Below are positions 7,864 to 15,482 of a DNA stretch of 28,462 nt, in pieces. The notes below the pieces were generated by a model. That model had not been told where the DNA came from. It did not search any database and saw only the letters and a list, made by a program, of their open reading frames with translations. The DNA lies in NCBI GenBank assembly GCA_046705545.1, contig JBJKQF010000125.1, forward strand, positions 1 through 28,462, given 5' to 3'. A program made the translations under genes and the position numbers. Positions within the stretch are counted from its first letter, which is position 1; every line of letters starts with the position of its first letter. Origin of the DNA: JAMCXS01 sp046705545 (GTDB taxonomy: Bacteria; Acidobacteriota; Terriglobia; UBA7540).

Positions 7864-8850
7864 TTAAGGCGAGCGTTCCCACACAAACGCTCCAAATTCC
7901 CGAAACGTTCGGAACCCCAAACGTTCGTAAAGCCTTACGGCCCGGCTGTTCAACCCCGTTACGGTCAGCGACACCTCCGAAAACTCCTCCCGCTGCAGGC
8001 GTTGGAAGGACGATTGGAGCATGGCGGTGCCCAACCCGAGTCCCTGGAAGGCCGTTGAGACCGCCACTTGGGGAATGTGAGCCGTGCCGGGCCGAACAGC
8101 GGTCAGGCCGAGGATGCCGGCAAGCTTTCCCGTTGATTGATGGATGGCTGCCGTAGAAGCGGACTCCAGGAAGTCTCCGCATCCCCGCTGGTGGATGATA
8201 CTTTCGATCAGGCGTCTTGTTCCTGTGGCGCTGCGATACTGGTCGTTGATGGCAGCGTCAATGTGATTCTGGTAGGCTTGATGAAGGAGTTGGGCGGCAT
8301 CACGATCGTACCTTCTTTTCCATGGTCTAAACCGAAAATCCCCGGCGGAGAAGTTTGCTTGCGGAAGGGTGCTTCCCGGGTGGTCGGCAGATTGGGAAGA
8401 GTCCGGCTTATTATTGAAACGAAAAGCCATAAACTGCCGAAGATAAACTTGAAAGGATTGGGCATGGAAAAAGGGGCTGATGCTTCCAATTTCAACGTGG
8501 GGAAGTTGAGCCTCAATGCGCCGCACCCCTGGCGTGTTGACGATGGTGCGAATCGTGCGTTCGAGCAGAGACGATACGGTTTGCGTGTCGTGGACGGCTG
8601 CCTCCACGAAGAGATCGCCGATCATGCCCTTTGGGCCCTCCAAGAAGTAGAGGCAATAGCCGGTGAGGCGCCCTTCGTGGAGCAGGGCGTAACCAGAGAG
8701 ACGTTTCTGGTTGAGGTAGGAGGAGATCAACTCAGCGGAGGGTGCATAGTCCCAACGGAGAGACTCCAGCCACGCACGCGACTCCGCCTGGAGTAAAGGA
8801 CGAAATTGCCTGGCGCTGAACTGTCGGATATCGATGATTTGGGATGCCAA
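7864..8850 (-). CDS. Two-domain GNAT-type N-acetyltransferase
   Basis: The minus-strand protein of 328 residues starts at TTG 8850, preceded by AGGGGAA, a good ribosome binding site; no in-frame ATG fits as well. The N-terminal half (about 1-150) looks like a degenerate GNAT fold (GRLTGYCLYFLEGPKGMIGDLFV), and the C-terminal half (about 171-328) is a canonical GNAT domain. In it IPQVAVSTAFQGLGLGTAML carries the acetyl-CoA pyrophosphate-binding Q-x-x-G-x-G pattern (Q269, G272, G274), and NSRAVRLYERLGF at 301-313 is motif B with the usual tyrosine Y308. The family moves an acetyl group from acetyl-CoA to an amine; the substrate cannot be predicted. It is convergent with nrdR and divergent from the hydrolase gene at 9104. 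Confidence 0.85.
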   Translation of the reverse strand: MASQIIDIRQFSARQFRPLLQAESRAWLESLRWDYAPSAELISSYLNQKRLSGYALLHEGRLTGYCLYFLEGPKGMIGDLFVEAAVHDTQTVSSLLERTIRTIVNTPGVRRIEAQLPHVEIGSISPFFHAQSFQVYLRQFMAFRFNNKPDSSQSADHPGSTLPQANFSAGDFRFRPWKRRYDRDAAQLLHQAYQNHIDAAINDQYRSATGTRRLIESIIHQRGCGDFLESASTAAIHQSTGKLAGILGLTAVRPGTAHIPQVAVSTAFQGLGLGTAMLQSSFQRLQREEFSEVSLTVTGLNSRAVRLYERLGFRTFREFGAFVWERSP

Positions 8851-9014
8851 AATTCCCCTGTCCTTCCAGAAGAGGGTCGGGCAGCACCTTCAAGTATAGC
8901 CCAAAAAGAGAGCATCGCTCCCGGGGATGTCGCAGGGAAGCCGGGCCGAAGGGCTCCCTTACGGCTCTTCATGGCCCGACCCTAGCGCTTTCCGGAGCGT
9001 CTGGCGTGACAAAG

Positions 9015-9043
9015 TTGATGGTAAGGTGTGAATTGAATATGCT
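9015..9043 (+). promoter_or_regulatory. Candidate promoter for the hydrolase/lipid A genes
   Basis: TTGATG at 9015-9020 and TATGCT at 9038-9043 are separated by 17 bases, the ideal sigma-70 spacing, each matching four of six consensus bases. The site lies in the divergent gap between the GNAT gene and the hydrolase gene and would give a leader of about 50-55 nt before ATG 9104. Confidence 0.45.
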
Positions 9044-9103
9044 AGGATTCGCTATTCTGGGCATGGGAGCGCGGCGAACTCTGCGGAACAAAGAGGCTTC
9101 TTC

Positions 9104-10051
9104 ATGACACCTCAGCGCGGAAGAAGTGCTGCCTCTCGTTTACACCCTTCGTCAGCGCGGACCCGCCGGTTAATACGGGGAATCCTGATCTTGGGCGCCG
9201 GCATGCTTGGGGTATTGATTGGGGTAGGTCTTTTCCTAACCTACCGCATCACGACCACCTATAACAACATCGAGAATGTGACTCCGGCGTCCTACTTGCT
9301 GGCCAATTATGAGAATTTGAACTTTAGGGATGCGCAGGGAGGGGAACACAAGGGCTGGCTCCTACTGGGTTTGAGAGGAGCCCCCGTGGTGGTCTTGTGT
9401 CCCGGATACAACTCCAACCGATCGGAATTGCTCTCATTAGGGACGACCCTGCAAGCCAATCACTTCAATGTTTATCTCTTCAATTTTGAGAGTTCGGGGT
9501 CGAAAGAGCGTTTCTCCAATTTGGGAATCCGGGAAGCTGCCACGCTGAAGGCTGCGATTACAAGAGTGACCAGATTCCCTGGTGTTAATTCCCACCGGGT
9601 GGGGCTTTATGGGGACACACTGGGAGGATACGCGGCTCTGGTGGTCAGCGAACAGCATCCCATCGTGAAGGCTTTGGTTGTTGACGATGCTTACGAACGG
9701 CCGGCCCAAATGTTTGATTATCAAGTTAACCGCCTGCTGGGGGGAGCCGGGTGGCTTTTTCGCCTCCTTGCCACGGCGGAGTTTCATCTTTTTACACTCC
9801 GCTCCAAGGTTCCAAACGTCCGTGCGGGCCTTTCCTCGCTGGAGGGGCGGCCGAAGCTTTTCCTGGCTGCTGAGGATGCCCCGGCGCTCAAGCGGATAAC
9901 GCAGGACCTTTATGGTCAAGCGCCCGAGCCCAAGCGGCTCTTGATTCTGGCGCGCACCCAGGAGACCTTGGTTTCCGGACCTGAAAGGAAGGAATACGAG
10001 AATCAAGTCCTCAATTTTTTCCTGCAAAATCTTGCCCTACGAGCAGACTAG
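9104..10051 (+). CDS. Membrane-anchored alpha/beta-hydrolase-fold protein with an incomplete triad
   Basis: This protein has 315 residues. AAAGAGG (9090-9096) precedes ATG 9104 by seven bases. After a basic stretch, residues about 24-48 form one membrane segment (ILILGAGMLGVLIGVGLFL), so the rest should be periplasmic. The fold follows alpha/beta-hydrolase order: VVVLCPGYNSNRSE (oxyanion strand, 95-108), VYLFNFESSG (123-132), the nucleophile elbow VGLYGDTLGGYAA (166-178), and KLFLAAEDAPAL (251-262), where D258 sits in the acid position. The elbow reads G-D-T-L-G with Thr172 where Ser is normal, and the late loop reads ARTQETLVSG (283-292) with Gln286 where His is expected. It may be a non-catalytic relative, or use Thr. 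It is followed by lpxL- and lpxD-type genes on the same strand. Confidence 0.75.
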   Translation: MTPQRGRSAASRLHPSSARTRRLIRGILILGAGMLGVLIGVGLFLTYRITTTYNNIENVTPASYLLANYENLNFRDAQGGEHKGWLLLGLRGAPVVVLCPGYNSNRSELLSLGTTLQANHFNVYLFNFESSGSKERFSNLGIREAATLKAAITRVTRFPGVNSHRVGLYGDTLGGYAALVVSEQHPIVKALVVDDAYERPAQMFDYQVNRLLGGAGWLFRLLATAEFHLFTLRSKVPNVRAGLSSLEGRPKLFLAAEDAPALKRITQDLYGQAPEPKRLLILARTQETLVSGPERKEYENQVLNFFLQNLALRAD

Positions 10052-10144
10052 TTGCGTCCATATGGAGCACATGCCCGCTCCGGGTGGGCGGCGAAGACTG
10101 CGGGGATCCTTGCAGATAACGATTTTGAAGCCTAGAGAGGTTCG

Positions 10145-11080
10145 TTGAAGGAAAAACGTTCAGGCGGAAAAATGTCGTTCCGCCGCCGAGTTGAGCTTGT
10201 TGTTGCTCAAGGCCTTTTAAAGTTCTTGGGCTGGTTGCCGCATCGGGTGGCGCGAGGGGTTTGCGAGATCCTCGCCGTGCTGAGTTACGCCTTTTGGCCG
10301 CGCCTTCGCCGCGTAGGCTTGTTCAACCTGCGGCTTGCCTTTCCGGAATGGGACGACCGGCGGCGGCGGGCGGTCCTGAGGGGAGAATTCCGCAACCTGG
10401 GACGCATGCTGGCTGATTTCTCCTACTTTCCCCAGCTGAACCGCGAGAATATCGAGCGGCTGATTATTTACGACGGTTTTGAAAACTATGATGAAGCGCG
10501 CAAGCAGGGGAAAGGCGTCCTCTATCTTACTGCTCACTTTGGCAACTGGGAGTTGGGTTCCTTTGCACACGGGGTTTACGGCTACCCCTGCAATTTCGTC
10601 GTGCGGGAAATGGACAATCCCGGGATGGACAAACTCATCAATGGATATCGTTGCGCGAGCGGTGGCCACCCGATCAAGAAGGTGATGTTCGCGCGCCAGG
10701 TTCTGGCGGCCTTCGGGAGAGGGGAAGCGGTGGGAGTGCTGATCGACCAGAATATGCTGGCCGGGGAAGGCATTTTTGTTGATTTTTTCGGACGCCCCGC
10801 GTGCACAACCACCGGCCCTGCCCGAGTGGCTCGCAAAACGGGCGTACCGATCATTTTGGGCCTTGTCATTTGGGATGCTAAGCTGAAAAAATACCGCCTG
10901 CGGTTTGACCGGGTGGACTGGATCAAGCGCGCCGATCCGGAGGAAGAGATCGCGGTAAACACCGCCAACTTCACCCACCGCATTGAGCAATACATTCGCC
11001 GCTACCCAGAGCAGTGGCTTTGGGTCCATCGGCGTTGGAAGACGCGCCCTCCCGGAGAGCCACCGCTCTACACGGTTTAG
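10145..11080 (+). CDS. LpxL/HtrB-family lipid A acyltransferase
   Basis: This 311-residue inner-membrane acyltransferase of PF03279 would add a secondary acyl chain to lipid A or its precursor. The catalytic HX4E is visible as H131-FGNW-E136 in YLTAHFGNWELG. Other family signs are the FWPRLRRVGLFNLRLAFPEW segment (50-69), GVLIDQNM followed by VDFFGRPACTTTGPARVARKTG, and the closing YPEQWLWVHRRWKTRP. The start is TTG 10145 with AGAGAGG only four bases upstream; ATG 10172, after GGCGG, would give a protein nine residues shorter and is a fair alternative. It precedes lpxD by 51 bp on the same strand, which supports an envelope lipid A operon. The chain position (LpxL versus LpxM or LpxP) cannot be assigned. 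Confidence 0.92.
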   Translation: MKEKRSGGKMSFRRRVELVVAQGLLKFLGWLPHRVARGVCEILAVLSYAFWPRLRRVGLFNLRLAFPEWDDRRRRAVLRGEFRNLGRMLADFSYFPQLNRENIERLIIYDGFENYDEARKQGKGVLYLTAHFGNWELGSFAHGVYGYPCNFVVREMDNPGMDKLINGYRCASGGHPIKKVMFARQVLAAFGRGEAVGVLIDQNMLAGEGIFVDFFGRPACTTTGPARVARKTGVPIILGLVIWDAKLKKYRLRFDRVDWIKRADPEEEIAVNTANFTHRIEQYIRRYPEQWLWVHRRWKTRPPGEPPLYTV

Positions 11081-11131
11081 ATTGCGACAATCGCTGTGCG
11101 TGGGGAGCTGACCTAAAGTTCTGGAGACGGA

Positions 11132-12151
11132 ATGAAAGTCGAAGAAATCGCCAGATTGGTGGGTGGTCAGGCCGCGGGCGAACGCGGTCGGGAGATCCGC
11201 AGCGTGGCTTCCCTTGAATCTGCCGGGGCGGAGGATTTGGCTTATGTTGAAGGCGAGGGAACCCTGAAGCAGGTGGCGGAATCCCACGCCGGATGCATTC
11301 TAGTAAAGCAAGGGGTTGCGATTGCCGGCCGGACAACTATCGCGGTCGCCCATCCCAAAATAGCTTTGATCCGAGCCGCGGCGGCGTTGCATCCACCTGC
11401 AATTGCAACGCCCGGCGTTCATCCTACCGCCCTGGTAGCCTCCGACGCGCGCCTGTCCGAGGGCGTCTCCGTCGGCCCCTACGCGGTGATTGAGCCGGGC
11501 GTTAGGATTGGAAAGGGGACAGCCTTAGGAGCAGGGGTTTTCCTGGGCGCAGGAGCGGTGCTGGGCGCCCATTGTATCGTTTATCCGCGGGTCACTGTTT
11601 ATGCGGGTGTTCAGATCGGCAACCGGGTGATAGTTCATGCAGGAGTGGTGCTGGGCTCAGACGGGTTTGGATATGTCTTTGCGGAAGGCCGCCACCACAA
11701 GTTTCCTCAGTTGGGTGGGCTGATCATCGAGAATGACGTTGAGATCGGGGCTAACACGACGATCGATCGCGGCTCGCTGGGGACCACGCTGATAGGGGAA
11801 GGAGCCAAGATCGATAACTTGGTCCAAATCGCCCACAATGTCCGGATTGGCCGCCATGCCATTATCGTCGCGCAAACCGGAATTTCCGGAAGCGCCGAGA
11901 TCGGCGATTATGTGATGATGGGCGGGCAAGCAGGCGTTGGTGACCACGCGCGCATTGGGGAAGGCGCAATGATTGGAGGCCAGGCGGGAATTCTTCCCGG
12001 CAAAGTGGTTCCAAAGGGCGCGATCTTGTGGGGAACGCCTGCGCGCCCGCTGGCCGAGTTCAAGAAAATGTACGCCTACCTCAGCCGCCTTCCGGAGCTT
12101 GCTCGCAAGGTGAAGCAACTTTCCAGCAAGGTCTCGGGCACAAAGGAATAA
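11132..12151 (+). CDS. lpxD: UDP-3-O-acylglucosamine N-acyltransferase
   Basis: This 339-residue protein matches LpxD in length and order of domains. It transfers a 3-hydroxyacyl chain from acyl-ACP to the 2-amine of UDP-3-O-acyl-glucosamine, the third step of lipid A synthesis. The N-terminal uridine-binding domain (about 1-95) is followed by a long left-handed beta-helix of hexapeptide repeats (about 97-290), and then a C-terminal helix (305-335). The active-site histidine is H235 in DNLVQIAHNVRIG. Typical neighbours of the site, GSDGFGYVF at 176-183 and NTTIDRGSLGTTLIG at 208-222, are intact. GGAG at 11123-11126 gives a good ribosome binding site for ATG 11132. It follows the LpxL-type gene directly, unlike the classical lpxD-fabZ-lpxA-lpxB cluster, which suggests a second copy or a different arrangement. 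Confidence 0.97.
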   Translation: MKVEEIARLVGGQAAGERGREIRSVASLESAGAEDLAYVEGEGTLKQVAESHAGCILVKQGVAIAGRTTIAVAHPKIALIRAAAALHPPAIATPGVHPTALVASDARLSEGVSVGPYAVIEPGVRIGKGTALGAGVFLGAGAVLGAHCIVYPRVTVYAGVQIGNRVIVHAGVVLGSDGFGYVFAEGRHHKFPQLGGLIIENDVEIGANTTIDRGSLGTTLIGEGAKIDNLVQIAHNVRIGRHAIIVAQTGISGSAEIGDYVMMGGQAGVGDHARIGEGAMIGGQAGILPGKVVPKGAILWGTPARPLAEFKKMYAYLSRLPELARKVKQLSSKVSGTKE

Positions 12152-12494
12152 GGCTTTCCGAGCCCGTCCCGGGGGGGCTGTCTGACCCTGGGAAATTGTT
12201 CGCCGGTGGCCTGCCGCTAACTTTCTGTTGGAATGCGGCATATTCCTTGTGATATATATTGCTGATGAAGTCTTATGTTCTCCCCGGTGTTGTCTGGCTC
12301 TGCAGGTCGTTGCAAACCTCACTAAAGACAACCAAATGATCGGAATACGGGGCTAAAACAGAGGCTTGATTCCTGGTACGCTGTACAACCCGGCCGTAAG
12401 CAGGGGCATCTGCCTTATATCAGCGGTTGTGCTTGCGGCGTCTAGCAAAAGGGCAATGGAGCCCTGAGCGGCTTCGGAGCCCGAATGGAAAATT
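12152..12494. other. Gap between lpxD and the efflux locus: possible terminator and promoter
   Basis: Just after lpxD, AGCCC (12161-12165) can pair with GGGCT (12175-12179) in a GC-rich hairpin, but no T-tract follows, so termination is only possible. Further on, an AT-rich patch holds TATATT (12255-12260) downstream of TTGGAA (12228-12233); the 21-base spacing is poor. A short palindrome GTACGCTGTAC lies near 12378-12388 and could be an operator half-site, without further support. No small gene is evident on either strand. Confidence 0.3.
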
Positions 12495-12848
12495 TTGTTT
12501 AGAATTCTGAAACATCGTTCCGGGCGGCAGGCGATCACCTGGTTGCTGGCGGCCATGCAAGTACACCTGCTGCTGGTGCTGATCCTCCACCACCACGCCG
12601 TTCCGAACATTTCTTCTGATTCCTCAGTCAAAGTGGGTAAGGACTCCCGGCACTCCCAACCGCTTGAGGGAAAGCAGACTTATTGCACGGCCTGCCAGAT
12701 CTTGCGGCACAGCGCGGTCCGCCCGGCCTTGCCAAACCCCGCCCCTGAATGCACGACGGCGGCGACTTGGATTCCTGTTTTCCACGTCAACGAAATTCTC
12801 TCCAATCAACCCATCGCTCTCACCGGCCGTTCCCCACCCCTCGCTTAA
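12495..12848 (+). CDS. Small HHH/CxACQ membrane-anchored protein A (efflux-associated)
   Basis: The 117-residue protein starts at TTG 12495; the ribosome binding site is weak (GGAG about 14 bases upstream), and ATG 12555 is an alternative but would cut into the membrane segment. Residues 15-31 are hydrophobic (TWLLAAMQVHLLLVLIL), run straight into HHH (32-34), and are followed by a polar linker, then YCTACQ (C64, C67) and a C-terminal GRSPP at 111-115. This composition, a signal or membrane anchor followed by His and CxxC, resembles the DUF2946-like small proteins linked to metal transport, a resemblance I recall rather than tested. It aligns without gaps to the protein at 18577-18954 (offset of eight residues; 34 identities in 107 by hand count). 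It lies 79 bp upstream of the outer-membrane factor gene of the RND system, so a metal-binding or sensing role in the periplasm is the natural inference. Confidence 0.7.
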   Translation: MFRILKHRSGRQAITWLLAAMQVHLLLVLILHHHAVPNISSDSSVKVGKDSRHSQPLEGKQTYCTACQILRHSAVRPALPNPAPECTTAATWIPVFHVNEILSNQPIALTGRSPPLA

Positions 12849-12927
12849 GGTCCTTCTTTAATCACTTTCTTCTCATGGACGCAGTCGTTTCGGCGATTGC
12901 CGCTTCACGCCGACTTTATATTGAGGG

Positions 12928-14253
12928 ATGGTTTTTTGTGACATGGTTGATGCACAAGGGTTTTCTATTCCCAGGCGATTAAGGGGCTCGACGGTTCTGT
13001 TGGTCTTGCTGGGGGTGTTAGCGGGCAGCGCCGGTACGGCAAGGGCCCAGGCTGCTCCCCCTGACGTGCGGATTGACCTTGACCGAGCAATCCAACTTGC
13101 GCTGAAGCACAACCACTCTTTGAAAGCTGCGCAGACGCAAATTGCGGAAAGCCAGGCTGACCAGATGACTGCCGCTTTGCGCCCGAATCCCGTGCTCACG
13201 TGGGACGCTCTTTTCGTCCCCTTCTTTTCTCCGAGCCAGTTCAACCACGACTACCTGAATAACATTACGGAGTTTGATGCGCTCTTTGCATACACCATTG
13301 AACGGGGACATAAGCGGCGCGCGCGCATCCGGGCGGCGCGTGACCAGACCCAAGTGGTCCGCTCCCAGATCCAGGATAACGAGCGCTCCCTGACGTTTAA
13401 CGTCGCACAGCAGTTTATCGGCGTCCTTCTGGCGAAATCTACGCTTGAGTTTGCCCAGCAGAATCTCGCCAACTTTCAGAAGACCTTGGACGTGAGCGAG
13501 GCACAGTACAAAAAGGGGGCCATCAGCGAAGGTGACCTCCTAAAGATCAAACTCCAGATGTTGCAGTTCCAGCAAGACGTCTCCTCGGCGGAGCTTGCCC
13601 ATGCGCAGGCCTTGGTAGGATTGCGGCAGTTGCTGGGTTATGATGCGGTTCCCTCGAATTACCATGTGATCGGCGACCTGACTTATACGCCTCTCCATGG
13701 CAACAAGGAAGACATGCAGTCCCTGGCCCTCCAGTTGCGGCCTGACTTGGCGGCCGCCAAGGAAGAGGTAACCGCCGCTAATAGCGACTACCGCTTGGCC
13801 AAGGCGAACGGCAAGCGGGACTTGACCACCAGCGCCGGGTACACCCGCGTGGGCGGCGCCAACAATGCCAGCTTCATTTTCAATATTGAAATTCCCATCT
13901 TCGACCGCAACCAGGGAAACATTGCTCGTGCTCACGCGGCCATCACGCAGTCGCAGGAGAATGAAATTGCCGCTCAAGAGGCGGTGATGAGCGATGTCTC
14001 GACGGCCTATGACGCGGTGAAGACCGGCCAGCAAATCGTGCAGCTCTACCGTTCAGGCTATTTGAAAGAAGCCAAAGAATCACTCGATATCAGCCAATAC
14101 GCCTATCAGCGTGGGGCCGTGAGTTTGCTCAATTTTCTAGATGCGGAACGCAGTTACCGGAATACCCAGCTCGCCTACCGCCAAACTCTGGCCGCCTACA
14201 TGCTGGCCATGGAACAACTGCGCGAGGCGGTTGGCAAGAGGCAATTGCCATGA
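12928..14253 (+). CDS. TolC/CzcC-type outer-membrane efflux factor
   Basis: This 441-residue protein would form the trimeric outer-membrane and periplasmic channel of the tripartite pump. The start at ATG 12928 has GAGGG touching it, so ATG 12943 may be the true start; either way a signal peptide follows (STVLLVLLGVLAGSAGTARA, about 21-40). Two outer-membrane efflux protein repeats (PF02321) are recognisable: the first begins IDLDRAIQLALKHNHSLKAA (49-68), and the second contains LALQLRPDLAAAKEEV. Long helical stretches such as AQQNLANFQKTLDVSEAQYK and the conserved GAISEGDLLKIK / GAVSLLNFLDAE pair fit the coiled-coil tunnel. Its TGA overlaps the ATG of the adaptor gene (ATGA at 14250-14253), which indicates translational coupling. 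Confidence 0.93.
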   Translation: MVFCDMVDAQGFSIPRRLRGSTVLLVLLGVLAGSAGTARAQAAPPDVRIDLDRAIQLALKHNHSLKAAQTQIAESQADQMTAALRPNPVLTWDALFVPFFSPSQFNHDYLNNITEFDALFAYTIERGHKRRARIRAARDQTQVVRSQIQDNERSLTFNVAQQFIGVLLAKSTLEFAQQNLANFQKTLDVSEAQYKKGAISEGDLLKIKLQMLQFQQDVSSAELAHAQALVGLRQLLGYDAVPSNYHVIGDLTYTPLHGNKEDMQSLALQLRPDLAAAKEEVTAANSDYRLAKANGKRDLTTSAGYTRVGGANNASFIFNIEIPIFDRNQGNIARAHAAITQSQENEIAAQEAVMSDVSTAYDAVKTGQQIVQLYRSGYLKEAKESLDISQYAYQRGAVSLLNFLDAERSYRNTQLAYRQTLAAYMLAMEQLREAVGKRQLP

Positions 14254-15425
14254 ATGCGAAAATGAATCTCCCTGCCGCAAAAGCGGCTTTGCTGGCGATG
14301 GTTGCGAGTTCTCTGTTAATCCTCAGCGGCTGCGGCCATAAGAGTTCCGGCCCCGGGGCCGCCCAGACTACCGCCTACGGTTCTGCGGGTGCTCCCCAAG
14401 CGGCGCTTTTCAAGATCCCGCAAGAGCAAATGGGGCACGTGCAAATTGTTACGGTCGAGCCGCAGACCTTTCCGGAGGTTCTGCGATTGCCCGGTTCGGT
14501 AACCTATAACGCTTTCCAGACGACGCCGGTGATTACCCAGATCAGCGGGCCGGTTTCGCGCGTGCTGGTGTACCCGGGACAGTTTGTTAAAGCAGGACAG
14601 CCGATGTTCTACGTCAGCAGTCCGGACTTTGCGCAATTGAGGTCGAATTATCTCAAAGCCAGCGACGCTTATGAGCTTGCCCAAACAAACTTGCAGCGGG
14701 ACCAAGACCTTTACGCTCACCATGCTATTGCCCAGTTGGACCTTCAACAGGCGCAATCCACCCGCAACCAAGCCTTGGCGGACCGGCAAGCCGCTGAGCA
14801 GGCTTTACAGGTGCTGGGCGTTCAGGATCCCAGCCGTCTTGACTCCGAATCGGCTGGCGCCCAGATTCCTGTGCTGGCGCCTATTGCGGGGCAAGTGGTC
14901 GACCGTACGGTTTCTCCCGGGCAGGTGGTGCAGGCGGGATCCACGCAGGCTTTTACCATCTCTAATATGGGCACGGTGTGGGTCCTGGTGAACGTTTATC
15001 AGCAGGACCTTGCCCATATCCGCTTGGGCGATCCCGTTAGCGTTGAGACAGACGCCTATTCGAAAGTTTTCCATGGCCGTATTTCTTATATTGCTCCCAC
15101 GCTCGATCCCAGCAGCCGGACCCTGCCTGTGCGCATTGTTACGGATAACCCGCAGGGGATGCTCAAGAAAGATATGTACGTGACCGCTGATGTCGAGGCC
15201 GGGGATGTCAAGGCATTGACCGTTCCGGATACGGCGGTGTTGAGAAACAGCGTGAATGAGCCTTTCGTTTACGTGCTGGTGGGAACGAACCAGTTCGCCC
15301 AGCGGCTGGTGACGATCGGTCGGAGCGAGAACGGCCAGACCCAGATTCTCAGCGGACTCCATGCAGGGGAAAAAGTGGTGGGAGACGGCAGCCTGTTCTT
15401 GCAGTTCGCCCGCTCCTTGACTTGA
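14250..15425 (+). CDS. RND efflux periplasmic adaptor (membrane-fusion lipoprotein), CusB/CzcB type
   Basis: This 391-residue protein links the inner-membrane pump to the outer-membrane channel. A lipoprotein signal ends in the lipobox LSGC with C28 as the lipidated residue, followed by a Gly/Ser/Ala-rich tether. Then come the usual domains: a half barrel-sandwich (ISGPVSRVLVYPGQFVKAGQ, about 96-115), an alpha-helical hairpin of about 60 residues, the second half (VLAPIAGQVVDRTVSPGQVV), a beta-barrel (VWVLVNVYQQDLAHIRLGD) and a membrane-proximal domain ending LHAGEKVVGDGSLFLQFA. No His-rich or Met-rich N-terminal metal-binding extension like those of CzcB or CusB is seen; that role might fall to the small proteins nearby. 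The ATG overlaps the preceding stop codon. Confidence 0.93.
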   Translation: MNAKMNLPAAKAALLAMVASSLLILSGCGHKSSGPGAAQTTAYGSAGAPQAALFKIPQEQMGHVQIVTVEPQTFPEVLRLPGSVTYNAFQTTPVITQISGPVSRVLVYPGQFVKAGQPMFYVSSPDFAQLRSNYLKASDAYELAQTNLQRDQDLYAHHAIAQLDLQQAQSTRNQALADRQAAEQALQVLGVQDPSRLDSESAGAQIPVLAPIAGQVVDRTVSPGQVVQAGSTQAFTISNMGTVWVLVNVYQQDLAHIRLGDPVSVETDAYSKVFHGRISYIAPTLDPSSRTLPVRIVTDNPQGMLKKDMYVTADVEAGDVKALTVPDTAVLRNSVNEPFVYVLVGTNQFAQRLVTIGRSENGQTQILSGLHAGEKVVGDGSLFLQFARSLT

Positions 15426-15482
15426 TAGAACAAGGCCGCACGCCGGCAAAGCATATTCTTTGGCCTCCGGACTGAACTTATT

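Noticed and set aside
10217..11287. Minus-strand frame of 356 codons
   Set aside because: Antisense to the LpxL-type gene, which has full family motifs.
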